From the NCBI RefSeq assembly GCF_026745355.1, contig NC_079210.1, forward strand, positions 19,263,118-19,327,117: a stretch of DNA of 64,000 bases, read 5' to 3'. Position numbers and translations under genes: made by a program. Positions 36,097 through 51,005 of the stretch are shown one piece after another. The notes under the pieces were generated by a model. The model worked only from the letters and a program-made list of their open reading frames with translations, did not search any database and was not told the DNA's origin. Each line of letters opens with the position of its first letter. The first letter of the stretch is position 1. Source of the stretch: Beta vulgaris subsp. vulgaris (taxonomy: Eukaryota > Streptophyta > Magnoliopsida > Caryophyllales > Amaranthaceae).

Positions 36097-39000
36097 CTAT
36101 TCACTATAAAGATTCAATCTTTATGACCTATTTCATATAAAGATCGAATCGTTTAACAATTACAAGTAAGATTCAGGTGTTTTGAGACTTATATTGATTT
36201 TACTATCCACAAACAATCATTTCTTTATAATTCTTTTTTTTAGTTTTGAATGATTAGGGTCCTATTATGTTTGTGAGTCTAATTCCCTTAAATCATGGTG
36301 TGTGTGTGTATTTTAATTTAATAATTCGAGTGCATTGCATTGAATATACAAATTGAGGTTTGTGTGCATATCCTAATTGTGTTAATAAGAGATCCTCTAG
36401 TTCTCGAGCTAACAACAAAGCCTATTCAATATAAAGATTCAATCTTATGCCCTATTTCATAAAAGATCGAATCTTTCAACAAGTACAAGTGAGATTCGGG
36501 TGTTTTGAGACTTGTTATTGATTTTACTATCCACAAACACATCATTTGCTTTATAATTCTTTTTTTTAGTTGTTGAATGATATAAGGTCCTATTATTTTG
36601 TGAGTCTAATTCCCTTAAATCAGGTGTGTGTGTATTTTAATTTAATAATTCCAGTGCATTGCATTGAATATCCAAATTGAGGTTTGTGTGCATCTCCTAA
36701 TAGATGTTAATGAGAGATCTCTAGTTCTCGAGCTAACAACAAAGCCTATTCAATATAAAGATTCAATCTTTATGCCCTATTTCATATAAAGATCGAATCT
36801 TTCAACAAGTACAAGTAAGATTCGGGTGTTTTGAGACTTGTTATTGATTTTACTATACAAACACATCATTTGCTTTATAATTCTTTTTTTTAGTTGTTGA
36901 ATGATATAGGGTCCTATTATGTTTGTGAGTCTAATTCCCTTAAATCAAGTGTGTGTGTATTTTAATTTAATAATTCGTGTGCATTGCATTGAATATACAA
37001 ATTGAGGTTTGTGTGCATCTCCTAATAGATGTTAATGAGAGATCACCTAGTTCTCGAGCTAACAACAAAGCCTATTCAATATAAAGATTCAATCTTTATG
37101 CCCTATTTCATATAAAGATCGAATCTTTCAACAAGTACAAGTGAGATTCGGGTGTTTTGAGACTTGTTATTGATTTTACTATCCACAAACACATCATTTG
37201 CTTAATAATTCTTTTTTTTAGTTGTTGAATGATATAGAGGTCCTATTATGTTTGTGAGTCTAATTCCCTTAAATTAGGTGTGTGTATTTTAATTTAATAA
37301 TTCGAGTGCATTGCATAATATACAAATTGAGGTTTGTGTGCATCTCCTAATAGATTTAATGAGAGTCTCTAGTTCTCGAGCTAACAACAAAGCCTATTAA
37401 TATAAAGATTCAATCTTTATGCCCATTTCATATAAAGATCGAATCTTTCAACAAGTACAAGTGAGATTCGGGTGTTTTGAGACTTGTTATTGATTTTACT
37501 ATCCACAAACAAATCATTTGCTTTATAATTCTTTTTTTTAGTTTTTGAATGATTAGGGATTTTATTATGTTTGTGAGTCTAATTCCCTTAAAGTGTGTGT
37601 GTGTGTGTATTTTAATTTAATAATTCGAGTGCATTGCATGAATATACAAATTAGGTTTGTGTGCATCTCCTAATAGATGTTAATAGAGACCTCTAGTTCT
37701 CGAGCTAACAACAAAGCCTATTCAATATAAAGATTCAATCTTTATGCCCTATTTCATATAAAGATCGAATCTTTCAACAAGTAAAAGTGAGATTCGGGTG
37801 TTTTGAGACTTGTTATTGATTTTACTATCCACAAACACATCATTTGCTTTATAATTCTTTTTTTTAGTTGTTGAATGATATAGAGGTCCTATTATGTTTG
37901 TGAGTCTAATTCCCTTAAATTCAGGTGTGTGTGTATTTTAATTTAATAATTCGAGTGCATTGCAATGAATATAAAATTGAGTGTTTGTGTGCATCTCCTA
38001 ATAGATGTTAATGAGAGATATCTAGTTCTCGAGCTAACAACAAAGCCTATTCAATATAAAGATTCAATCTTTATGCCCTATTTCATATAAAGATCGAATC
38101 TTTTAACAATACAAGTGAGATTCGGGTGTTTTGAGACTTGTTATTGATTTTACTATCCACAAACAATCATTTGCTTTATAATTCTTTTTTTTAGTTGTTT
38201 AATGCTATTAGGGTCCTATTATGTTTGTGAGTCTAATTCCCTTAAATATGTGTGTGTGTGTGTATTTTAATTTAATAATTCGAGTGCATTGCATGAATAT
38301 ACAAATTGAGGTTTGTGTGCATCTCCTAATAGATGTAATAAGAGACCCTCTTGTTCTCGAGCTAACAACAAAGCTTATTCAATATAAAGATTCAATCTTT
38401 CCGCCCTATTTCATATAAAGATCGAATCTTTCAACAAGTAAAGTGAGATTCGGGTGTTTTGAGACTTGTTTATTTTTTTACTATCCACAAACACATCATT
38501 TGCTTTATAATTCTTTTTTTAGTTGTTGAATGATATAGAGGTCCTATTATGTTTGTGAGTCTAATTCCCTTAAATCAGGTGTGTGTGTATTTTAATTTAA
38601 TAATTCATGTGCATTGCATTGAATACAAATTGAGGTTTGTGGGCATCTCCTAATAGATGTTAATGAGAGATCATCTAGTTCTCGAGCTAACAACAAAGCC
38701 TATTCATATAAAGATTCAATCTTTATGCCTTATTCATATAAATCGAATCTTTAACAATACAAGTAGATTCGGTGTTTTGAGACTTGTTATTGATTTTACT
38801 ATCCACAAACATCATTTCCTTTATAATTCTTTTTTTTTAGTTTTTAAATGATTTAGGGGTCCTATTATGTTTGTGAGTCTAATTCCCTTAAATCATGTGT
38901 GTGTGTATTTTAATTAATAATTCGAGTGCATTGCATTGAATATACAAATTGAGGTTTGTGTGCATCTCCTAATAGATGTTAATGAGAGATCCTCTAGTTC

Positions 39001-42000
39001 TCGAGCTAACAACAAAGCCTATTCAATATAAAGATTCAATCTTTGCCCTATTTCATATAAAGATCGAATCTTTCAACAAGTACAAGTGAGATTCGGGTGT
39101 TTTGAGACTTGTTATTGATTTACTATCCACAAACACATCATTTGCTTTATAATTCTTTTTTTTAGTTGTTCAATGATATAAAGGTCCTTTTATGTTTGTG
39201 AGTCTAATTTCCTTAATTAGGTGTGTGTATTTTAATTTAATAATTCGAGTGCATTGCAATGAATATACAAATTGAGGTTTGTGCGCATCCCTAATAGAGT
39301 TAATGAGAGTCTCTAGTTCTCGAGCTAACAACAAAGCTATTAATATAAAGATTCAATCTTTATGCCCATTTCATATAAAGATCGAATCTTTCAACAAGTA
39401 CAAGTGAGATTCGGGTGTTTTGAGACTTGTTATTGATTTTACTATCCACAAACAATCATTTTCTTTAGAATTCTTTTTTTTAGTTGTTGATGATTAGGGT
39501 CCTATTATGTTTTGAGTCTAATTCCTTAAATCATGTGTGTGTGTGTGTTTTATTTAATTTAATAATTCGAGTGCATTGCAATGAATATACAAATTGAGGT
39601 TTGTGTGCATCTCCTAATAGATGTTAATAAGAGATCCTCTAGTTCTCGAGCTAACAACAAAGCCTATTCAATATAAAGATTCAATCTTTACGCCCTATTT
39701 CATATAAAGATCGAATCTTTCAACAAGTAACTGAGATTCGGGTGTTTTGAGACTTGTTATTGATTTTACTATCCACAAACACATCATTTGCTTTATAATT
39801 CTTTTTTTTAGTTGTTGAATGATATAAGGGTCCTATTATGTTTGTGAGTCTAATTCCCTTAAATCAGGTGTGTGTGTATTTTAATTTAATAATTCGAGTG
39901 CATTGCATTAAATACAAATTGAGGTTTGTGTGCATCTCCTAATAGATGTTAATGAGAGATTATCTAGTTCTCGAGCTAACAACAAAGCCTATTCAATATA
40001 AAGATTCAATCTTTATGCCCTATTTCATATAAAGATCGAATCTTTCAACAAGTACAAGTAGATTCGGTGTTTTGAGACTTGTTATTGATTTTACTATCCA
40101 CAAACAATCATTTCTTTATAATTCTTTTTTTTTAGTTTTTTAATGATTAGGGTCCTATTATGTTTGTGAGTCTAATTCCCTTAAATCAGGTGTGTGTGTG
40201 TGTATTTTAATTTAATAATTCGAGTGCATTGCATTGAATATACAAATTGAGGTTTGTGTGCATCTCCTAATAGATGTTAATAAGAGATCCTCTAGTTCTC
40301 GAGCTAACAACAAAGCCTATTCAATATAAAGATTCAATCTTTAGCCTATTTCATATAAAGATCGAATCTTTCAACAAGTACAAGTGAGATTCGGGTGTTT
40401 TGAGACTTGTTATTGATTTTACTATCCACAAACACATCATTTGCTTTATAATTCTTTTTTTTAGTTGTGAATGATATAAGGGTCCTATTATGTTTTTGAG
40501 TCTAATTCCCTTAAATTAGTTGTGTGTATTTTAATTTAATAATTCGAGTGCATTGCATTGAAAATACAAATTGAGGTTTGTGTGCATCTCCTAATAGATG
40601 TTAATGAGAGATACTCTAGTTCTCGAGCTAACAACAAAGCCTATTCAATATAAAGATTCAATCTTTATGCCTTATTCATATAAAGATCGAATCTTTAACA
40701 TAAGTAAGATTCGGTGTTTTGAGACTTTTATTGATTTTACTATCCACAAACAATCATTTGCTTTATAATTCTTTTTTTTAGTCGTTGAATAAGATAAGGG
40801 TCCTATTATGTTTGTGAGTCTAATTCCCTTAAATCAGGTGTGTGTGTGTGTTTTAATTTAATAATTCGAGTGCATTGCATTGAATATACAAATTGAGGTT
40901 TGTGTGCATCTCCTAATAGATGTTAATGAGAGACCTCTAGTTCTCGAGCTAACAACAAAGCCTATTCAATATAAAGATTCAATCTTTACGCCCTATTTCA
41001 TATAAAGATCGAATCTTTCAACAAGTACAGTGAGATTCGGGTGTTTTGAGACTTGTTATTGATTTTACTATCCACAAACACATCATTTGCTTTATAATTC
41101 TTTTTTTTAGTTGTTGAATGATATAAGGGTCCTATTATGTTTGTGAGTCTAATTCCCTTAAATCAGGTGTGTGTGTATTTTAATTTAATAATTCGAGTGC
41201 ATTGCATTATATACAAATTGAGGTTGTGTGCATCTCCTAATAGATGTTAATGAGAGATCTCTAGTTCTCGAGCTAACAACAAAGCCTATTCATATAAAGA
41301 TTCAATCTTTATGCCTATTTCATATAAAGATCGAATCTTTAACAAGTACAAGTAGATTCGGTGTTTTGAGACTTGTTATTGATTTTACTATCCACAACAC
41401 ATTCATTTCTTTATAATTCTTTTTTTTAGTTTTAATGAATTAGGGGTCTATTATGTTTGTGAGTCTAATTCCCTTAAATCAGTGTGTGTTTTTTTTTTTA
41501 ATTTAATAATTCGAGTGCATTGCATTGAATATACAAATTGAGGTTTGTGTGCATTCCTAATAGATGTTAATAGAGACCTCTAGTTCTCGAGCTAACAACA
41601 AAGCTATTCAATATAAAGATTCAATCTTTCCGCCCTATTTCATATAAAGATCGAATCTTTCAACAAGTACAAGTGAGATTCGGGTGTTTTGAGACTTGTT
41701 ATTGATTTCACTATCCACAAACACATCATTTGCTTTATAATTCTTTTTTTTAGTTGTTGAATGATATAAGGTCCTATTATGTTTGTGAGTCTAATTCCCT
41801 TAAATCAGGTGTGTGTGATTTTAATTTAATAATTCGATGCATTGCATTAAATACAAATTGAGGTTGTGGCATCTCCTAATAGATGTTAATGAGAGTCATC
41901 TAGTTCTCGAGTAACAACAAAGCCTATTCATATAAAGATTCAATCTTTATGCCTATTTCATATAAAGATCGAATCTTTAACAATACAAGTAGATTCGGTG

Positions 42001-43589
42001 TTTTGAGACTTTTATTGATTTTACTATCCACAAACATATCATTTCCTTTATAATTCTTTTTTTTAGTTTTTAAATGATTTAGGGGTCCTATTATGTTTGT
42101 GAGTCTAATTTCCTTAAATCATGTGTGTGTGTGTGTGTGTGTATTTTAATTTAATAATTCGAGTGCATTGCATTGAATATACAAATTGAGGTTTGTGTGC
42201 ATTCCTAATAGAGTGTTAAAAAGATACTCTAGTTCTCGAGCTAACAACAAAGCCTATTCAATATAAAGATTCAATCTTTGCCCTATTTCATATAAAGATC
42301 GAATCTTTCAACAAGTACAAGTGAGATTCGGGTGTTTTGAGACTTGTTATTGATTTTACTATCCACAAACACATCATTTGCTTTATAATTCTTTTTTTTT
42401 AGTTGTGAATGATATAAGGTTCCTATTATGTTTGAGTATAATTCCCTTAAATCAGGTGTGTGTATTTTAATTTAATAATTCGAGTGCATTGCATTAAATA
42501 TACAAATTGAGGTTTGTGTGCATTCCTAATAGAGTTAATGAGAGGTCTTCTAGTTCTCGAGCTAACAACAAAGCCTATTCAATATAAAGATTCAATCTTT
42601 ATGCCCAATTTCATATAAAGATCGAATCTTTCAACAAGTACAAGTGAGATTCGGGTGTTTTGAGACTTGTTATTGATTTTACTATCCACAAACATCATTT
42701 GCTTTATAATTCTTTTTTTTAGTTGTTGAATGATATAGGGTTCCTATTATGTTTGTGCGTCTAATTCCCTTAAATCATTTTGAGTCTTGCTAATTGTTTT
42801 GGTTTACATTGGATTAATATCATAGGTTGATGTGTGATACAGTTCTCATGAAGGCTAATTTGTTAAGTTGTTAGAAGTCCTACCTTAGATGAGACTATAA
42901 ATATCTTTGTTTTGGCGTGGCTTTGCTTGTTAACAATAGCTAGGAGTCTATGTTATTTATCTTCTTAGTAGTTGTGTAATATATTTATGCACGTTCTATC
43001 AGTAATAAAATCAGGTGTGTGTGTGTTTTAATTTAATAATTCGAGTGCATTGCATTGAATATACAAATTGAGGTTTGTGTGCATCTCCTAATAGATGTTA
43101 ATGAGAGACCCTCTAGTTCTCGAGCTAACAACAACGCCTATTCAATATAAAGATTCAATCCTTTTTTCCTATTTCATATAAAGATCGAATCTTTCAACAA
43201 GTACAAGTGAATTCGGGTGTTTTGAGACTTGTTATTTATTTTACTATCCACAAACACATCATTTGCATTATAATTCTTTTTTTTTATTTGTTGAATGATA
43301 TAGGGGTCCTATTATGTTTCTGAGTCTAATTCCCTTAAATCAGGTATGTGTGTATTTTAATTTAATAATTCGAGTGCATAATATACAAATTGAGGTTTGT
43401 GTGCATCTTCTAATAGATGTTAATGAGAGATCCTCTTGTTCTCGAGCTAACAACAAAGCCTATTCAATATAAAGATTGAATCTTTATGCCCTATTTCATA
43501 TAAAGATCAAATCTTTCAACAAGTACAAGTGAATTCTGGTGTTTTGAGACTTGTTATTAATTTTACTATCCACAAAGACATCATTTGCT

Positions 43590-46500
43590 TTATAATTCTT
43601 TTTTTTAGTTGTTGAATGATATAGGGTTCCTATTATGCTTGTGAGTCTAATTCCCTTAAATCATTTCAGTCTTGCTAATTGTTTTGGTTTACTTTGGAGT
43701 AATTTCTATCATAGGTTGATGTGTGATACAATTCTCATGAAGGCTAATTTGTTAAATTGTTAGAAGTCCTACCTTAGATGAGGCTATTCATATCTTTGTT
43801 TTGGCGTGGCTTTGCTTGTTTACAATAGCTAGGAGTCTATGTTATTTATCTCCTTAGTAGTTGTGTAATATATTTATGCACGTTCAATCAGTAATAAAAT
43901 CAGGTGTGTGTGTGTGTATTGTAATTTAATAATTCGAGTGCATTGCATTGAATATGCAAATTGAGGTTTGTGTGCATCTCCTAAAATATGTTAATGAGAG
44001 ATCATCTAGTTCTCGAGCTAACAATAACGCCTATTCAATATAAATATTCAATCCTTATTCCCTATTTCATATAAACATAGAATCTTCCAACAAGTACAAG
44101 TGAATTTAGGTGTTTTGAGACTTGGTATTGATTTTACTATCCACAAACACATCATTTGCTTTATAATTATTATTTTTAGTTGATGAATGATATAGGGGTC
44201 CTATTATGTTTGTGAGTCTAAGTCCCTTAAATCAGGTGTGTGTATTCTAATTTAATTATTCGAGTGCATTGCATTAAATACGCAAATTGAGATTTGTGGG
44301 AATCTCCTAATAGATGTTAATGAGAGATCCTCTAGTTCTTGAGCTAACAAGAATACCTATTCATTATAAAGATTCAATCTTTATGCCCTATTTCATATAA
44401 AGATCGAATCTTTCAACAAGTACACGTTAGATTCGGGTGTTTTGAGACTTGTTATTGATTTTACTATCCGCAAACACATCATTTGCTATATAATTATTTT
44501 TTTTAGTTGTTGAATGATATAGGGGTCCTGTTATGTTTGTGAGTCTAATTCCCTTAAATCAGGTGTGTTTGTATATTAATTTAATAATTCGAGTGCATTG
44601 CATCTAGTATACAAATTGAGGTTTGTGTGCATCTCCTAATAGATGTTAATGAGAGATCCTCTAGTTCTCGAGCTAACAACAGTGCCAATTCAATATAAAG
44701 ATTCAATCTTTAGGCCCTATTATTTCATATAAAGATTGAATCTTTCAACAAGTACAAGTGAATTCGGGTGTTTTGAGACTTGTTATTGATTTTACTATCC
44801 ACAAACACATCATTTGCTTTTATAATTATTTTTTTTAGTTGTTGAATGATATAAGATTCCTATTATGTTTGTGAGTCTAATTCTCTTAAGTCATGTGTGT
44901 GTATTTTAATTTAATAATTCGAGTGCATTGCATCAAATATAAAAATTGAGGTTTGTGTGCATATCCTAATAGAGGTTCATGAGAGATCTTCTAGTTCTCG
45001 AGCTAACAACAAAGCTTATTGAATATAAAGATTCAATCTTTATGCCCTATTTCATATAAAGATCGAATCTTTCAACAAGTACACGTGAGATTCGGGTGTT
45101 TTGAGACTTGTTATTAATTTTACAATCCACAAACAACATCATTTCCTTTATAATTCTTTTTTTTTTAGTTGTTGAATGATACAAGGGTCCTATTATGTTT
45201 ATGAAACTAATTCCCTTTAATTATTTGAGTCTTGCTAGTTGTTTTGGTTACTTTGGAGTATTCCATTTCTATCATAGGTTGATGTGTGATATAGTTCTCA
45301 TAAAGGCTAATTTTGTAAGTTGTTAGGAGTTCTACCTTAGATGAGACTATTCTATCTTTGTTTAGGCGTGGCTTTGCTTGTTTAGCATAGCTAGGAGTCT
45401 AAGTTATTTATCTTCTTAGTAGTTTGTAATAAATTCATGCACATTCTATCATTAATAAATAAGGTTTGTTTGTATTCTAATTTAATAATTTGAGTGCATT
45501 GCATCTAATATACAAATTGAGGTTTGTGTGCATCTCCTAATAGATGTTAATGAGAGATCCTCTAGTTCTTGAGCTAGCAGCAACGCCTATTCGATATAAA
45601 TATTCAATCTTTCTGCCCTATTTCATATAAAGATCGAATCTTTCAACAAGTACAAGTAAGATTCAGGTGTTTTGAGACTTATTATCGATTTTACTATCCA
45701 CAAACACATCATTTCCTTTATAATTATATTTTTTAGTTGTTGAATGATATAGGGGTCCTGTTATGTTTGTGAGTCGAATTCCCTTAAATCGGGTGTGTGA
45801 GTATTTTAATTTAATAATTCGAGTGCATTGCATTAAATATGCAAATTGAGATTTGTGGGCATCTCCTAATAGATGTTAATGAGAGATCATCTAGTACTCG
45901 AGCTAACAACAAAGCCTATTCAGTATAAAGATTCAATCTTTATGCCCTATTTCATATAAAGATCGAATCGTTTAACAAGTACAAGTAAGATTCAGGTGTT
46001 TTGAGACTTATTATTGATTTTACTATCCACAAACACATCATTTCTTTTATAATTCTTTTTTTTTTAGTTGTTGAATGATTTAGGGGTCCTATTATGTTTG
46101 TGAGTCGAATTCCCTTAAATCATGTGTGTGTGTGTGTGTATATTAATTTAATAATTCGAGTGCATTGCATCTAATATACAAATTGAGGTTTGTGTGCATC
46201 TCCTAATAGATGTTAATGAGAGATCCTCTAGTTCTCGAGCTAACAACAATGCCTATTCAATATAAAGATTCAATCTTTATGCCCTATTTCATATAAAGAT
46301 TGAATCTTTCAACAAGTACAAGTGAATTCGGGTGTTTTGAGACTTGTTATTGATTTTACTATCCACAAACACATCATTTGCTTTATAATTCTTTTTTTTA
46401 GTTGTTGAATGATATAGATGTCCTATTATGTTTATGAGTCTAATTCCTTTAAATTAGGTGTGTGTATGTATTTTAATTTAATAATTCGAGTGCATTGCAA

Positions 46501-48210
46501 TGAATATAGAAATTCAGGTTTGTGTGCATCTTCTAATAGATGTTAATGAGAGATCCTCTAGTTCTTGAGCTAACAAGAAAACTTATTCATTATAAAGATT
46601 CAATCTTTATGCCCTATTTCATATAAAGATCGAATCTTTCAACAAGTACACGTGAGATTCGGGTGTTTTGAGACTTGTTATTGATTTTACTATCCACAAA
46701 AACATCATTTGGTTTCTAATTCGTTTTTTAAGTTGTTGAATGATATAGGGTTCCTATTATGTTTGTGAGTCTAATTCCCTTAAATCAGGTGCGTGTGTAT
46801 TTTAATTTAATAATTCGAGTGCATTGCATTGAATATACAAATTCAAGTTTGTGTGCATCGTCTAATACATGTTAATGAGAGAACCTCTTGTTCTCGAGCT
46901 AACAACAAAGCCTATTCAATATAAAGATTCAATCTTTATGCCCTATTTTATATAAAGATCGAATCTTTCAACAAGTACAAGTGAATTCAAGTGTTTTGAG
47001 ACTTGTTATTGATTTTACTATCCACAAACACATCATTTGCTATATATTTCATTTTTTTAGTTGTTGAATGATATAGGGGTCCTATTATGTTTGTGAGTCT
47101 AATTTCCTTAAATCAGGTGTGTGTGTATTTTAATTTAATAATTCGAGTGCATTGCATTAAATATACAAATTGAGGTTTGTGTGCATATATTAATAGAAGT
47201 TAATGAGAGATTCTCTAGTTCTCGAGCTAACAACAAAGCCTATTTAATATAAAGATTCAATCATTATGCCCTATTTCAAATAAAGAACGAATCTTTCAAC
47301 AAGTACAAGTAAGATTCTGGTGTTTTGAGACTTGTTATTGATTTTACTATCCACAAAGACATCATTTGCTTTATAATTCTTTTTTTGTTGTTGAATGATA
47401 TAGGGTTCCTATTATGCTTGTGAGGCTAATTCCCTTAAATCATTTCGGTCTTGCTAATTGTTTTGGTTTACTTTGGAGTAATTTCTATCATAGGTTGATG
47501 TGTCATACAGTTCTCATGAAGGCTAATTTGTTAAGTTGTTAGAAGTCCTACCTTAGATGAGGCTATTCATATCTTTGTTTTGGCGTGGCTTTGCTTGTTT
47601 ACAATAGCTAGGAGTCTATGTTATTTATCTCCTTAGTAGTTGTGTAATATATTTATGCACGTTCAATCAGTAATAAAATCAGGTGTGTGTGTGTGTATTG
47701 TAATTTAATAATTCGAGTGCATTACATTGAATATGCAAATTGAGGTTTGTGTGCATCTCCTAAAATATGTTAATGAGAGATCATCTAGTTCTCGAGCTAA
47801 CAATAACGCCTATTCAATATAAATATTCAATCCTTATTCCCTATTTCATATAAACATAGAATCTTCCAACAAGTACAAGTGAATTTAGGTGTTTTGAGAC
47901 TTGGTATTGATTTTACTATCCACAAACACATCATTTGCTTTATAATTATTATTTTTAGTTGATGAATGATATAGGGGTCCTATTATGTTTGTGAGTCTAA
48001 TTCCCTTAAATCAGGTGTGTGTATTCTAATTTAATAATTCGAGTGCATTGCATTAAATACGCAAATTGAGATTTGTGGGAATCTCCTAATAGATGTTAAT
48101 GAGAGATCCTCTAGTTCTTGAGCTAACAAGAATACCTATTCATTATAAAGATTCAATCTTTATGCCCTATTTCATATAAAGATCGAATCTGTCAACAAGT
48201 ACACGTTAAT
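43590..48210 (+). repeat. Satellite segmental duplication, offset about 3.78 kb
   Basis: About 43590-44420 is repeated at about 47370-48200, sharing private variants such as TATTATGCTTGTGAG, CTCCTTAGTAGTTG, CTAAAATATGTTAATG and ATAAACATAGAATCTTCC (44071 and 47850). Confidence 0.8.
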
Positions 48211-50006
48211 TTCGGGTGTTTTGAGACTTGTTATTGATTTTACTATCCACAAACACATCATTTGCTTTATAATTATTATTTTTAGTTGTTGAATGATATA
48301 GGGTTCCTATTATGTTTGTGAGTCTAATTCTCTTAAATCAGGTGCGTGTGTATTTTAATTTAATAATTCGAGTGCATTGCATTGAATATACAAATTCAAG
48401 TTTGTGTGCATGGTCGAATAGATTTTAATAAGAGATCCTCTAGTTCTCAAGCTAACAACAAAGCCTATTCAATATAAAGATTTAATCTTTATGCCCTAAT
48501 TTATATAAAGATCGAATCTTTCAACAAGTACAAGTGAATTCGGGTGTTTTGAGAGTTGTTATTGATTTTACTATCCACAAACACATCATTTGTTTTATAA
48601 TACTTTTTTTAGTTGTTGAATGATATAGGGGTCCTATTATGTTTGTGAGTCTAATTCCCTTAAATCAGGTGTGTGTGTGTGTGTTTTAATTTAATAATTC
48701 GTGTGCATTGCATTCAATATACAAATTGAGGTTTGTGTGCATATCCTAATAGAAGTTAATGAGAGATCCTCTAGTTCTTGAGCTAGCAGCAACGCCTATT
48801 CGATATAAAGATTCAATCTTTCTGTCCTATTTCCTATAAAGATCGAATCTTTCAACAAGTATAAGTAAGAGTCAGGTGTTTTGAGACTTATTATTGATTT
48901 GACTATCCACAAACACATCATTTCCTTTATAATTATATTTTTTAGTTGTTGAATGATGTGGGGGTCCTGTTATGTTTGTGAGTCGAATTCCCTTAAATCA
49001 GGTGTGTGAGTATTTTAATTTAATAATTCAAGTACATTGCATTGAATATACAAATTGAGATTTGTGGGCATCTCCTAATAGATGTTAATGAGAGATCATC
49101 TAGTACTCGAGCTAACAACAAAGCCTATTCAGTATAAGATTCAATCTTTCTGCCCTATTTCATATAAAGATCGAATCGTTTAACAAGTACAAGTAAGATT
49201 CAGTGTTTTGAGACTTATTATTGATTTTACTATCCACAAACACATCATTTCCTTTATAATTATTATTTTTAGTTGTTGAATGATATAGGGGTCCTATTAT
49301 GTTTGTGAGTCTAATTCCCTTAAATCAGGTGTGTGTGTGTATTTTAATATGATAATTCAAGTGCCTTGCATTGAATATACAAATTTAAGTTTGTGTGCAT
49401 CTCCTAATAGATGTTAATGAGAGATCCTCTAAATATCGAGCTAACAACAAAGCCTATTCAAAATAAAGATTCAATCTTTACGCCTATTTCATATAAAGAT
49501 CGAATCTTTCAACAAGTACACGTTAGATTCGGGTGTTTTGAGACTTGTTATTGATTTTACTATCCACAAACACATGATTTGCTATATAATTCGTTTTTTT
49601 AGTTGTTGAATGATATAGGGTTCCTATTATGTTTGTGAGTCTAATTCCCTTAAATCAGGTACGTGTGTATTTTAATTTAATAATTCGAGTGCATTGCATT
49701 GAATATACAAATTCAAGTTTGTGTGTATCGTCGAATAGATGTTAATTAGAGATCCTCTAGTTCTCGAGGGAACAACAATGCCTATCCAATATAAAGATCC
49801 AATCTTTAAGCCCTATTTTATATAAGATCGAATCTTTCAACAAGTACAAGTGAATTCAAGTGTTTTGAGACTTGTTATTGATTTTACTATCCACAAACAC
49901 ATCATTTGCTATATATTTCATTTTTTTAGTTGTTGAATGATATAGGGGTCCTATTATGTTGGTGAGTCTAATTTCCTTAAATCAGGTGTGTGTGTATTTT
50001 AATTTA

Positions 50007-51005
50007 NNNNNNNNNNNNNNNNNNNNNNNNNNNNNNNNNNNNNNNNNNNNNNNNNNNNNNNNNNNNNNNNNNNNNNNNNNNNNNNNNNNNNNNNNNNNNN
50101 NNNNNNNNNNNNNNNNNNNNNNNNNNNNNNNNNNNNNNNNNNNNNNNNNNNNNNNNNNNNNNNNNNNNNNNNNNNNNNNNNNNNNNNNNNNNNNNNNNNN
50201 NNNNNNNNNNNNNNNNNNNNNNNNNNNNNNNNNNNNNNNNNNNNNNNNNNNNNNNNNNNNNNNNNNNNNNNNNNNNNNNNNNNNNNNNNNNNNNNNNNNN
50301 NNNNNNNNNNNNNNNNNNNNNNNNNNNNNNNNNNNNNNNNNNNNNNNNNNNNNNNNNNNNNNNNNNNNNNNNNNNNNNNNNNNNNNNNNNNNNNNNNNNN
50401 NNNNNNNNNNNNNNNNNNNNNNNNNNNNNNNNNNNNNNNNNNNNNNNNNNNNNNNNNNNNNNNNNNNNNNNNNNNNNNNNNNNNNNNNNNNNNNNNNNNN
50501 NNNNNNNNNNNNNNNNNNNNNNNNNNNNNNNNNNNNNNNNNNNNNNNNNNNNNNNNNNNNNNNNNNNNNNNNNNNNNNNNNNNNNNNNNNNNNNNNNNNN
50601 NNNNNNNNNNNNNNNNNNNNNNNNNNNNNNNNNNNNNNNNNNNNNNNNNNNNNNNNNNNNNNNNNNNNNNNNNNNNNNNNNNNNNNNNNNNNNNNNNNNN
50701 NNNNNNNNNNNNNNNNNNNNNNNNNNNNNNNNNNNNNNNNNNNNNNNNNNNNNNNNNNNNNNNNNNNNNNNNNNNNNNNNNNNNNNNNNNNNNNNNNNNN
50801 NNNNNNNNNNNNNNNNNNNNNNNNNNNNNNNNNNNNNNNNNNNNNNNNNNNNNNNNNNNNNNNNNNNNNNNNNNNNNNNNNNNNNNNNNNNNNNNNNNNN
50901 NNNNNNNNNNNNNNNNNNNNNNNNNNNNNNNNNNNNNNNNNNNNNNNNNNNNNNNNNNNNNNNNNNNNNNNNNNNNNNNNNNNNNNNNNNNNNNNNNNNN
51001 NNNNN
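50007..51005. other. Assembly gap (999 N)
   Basis: Run of undetermined bases. It separates the satellite from the palindromic LTR region, so the true end of the satellite and the distance across are unknown. Confidence 0.99.

Larger units (their letters stand above)
21977..50006 (+). repeat. Satellite array, block D (28 kb)
   Basis: Longest uninterrupted satellite tract. From 22 to 36 kb long (570-bp) monomers are common and often adjacent to each other. From 36.1 to 42.7 kb nearly all are short monomers with many one- to three-base deletions. From 42.7 to 50 kb the two types are mixed. GT-run length (3-11 repeats) and T-tract length vary between monomers. The tract ends in the assembly gap in the middle of a monomer. 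No gene or RNA is visible in it. Confidence 0.96.

Noticed and set aside
1..50006. Regularly spaced repeats that could suggest a CRISPR array
   Set aside because: The repeated part fills the whole unit, with no unique spacers and no cas genes, and the context is plant nuclear DNA.
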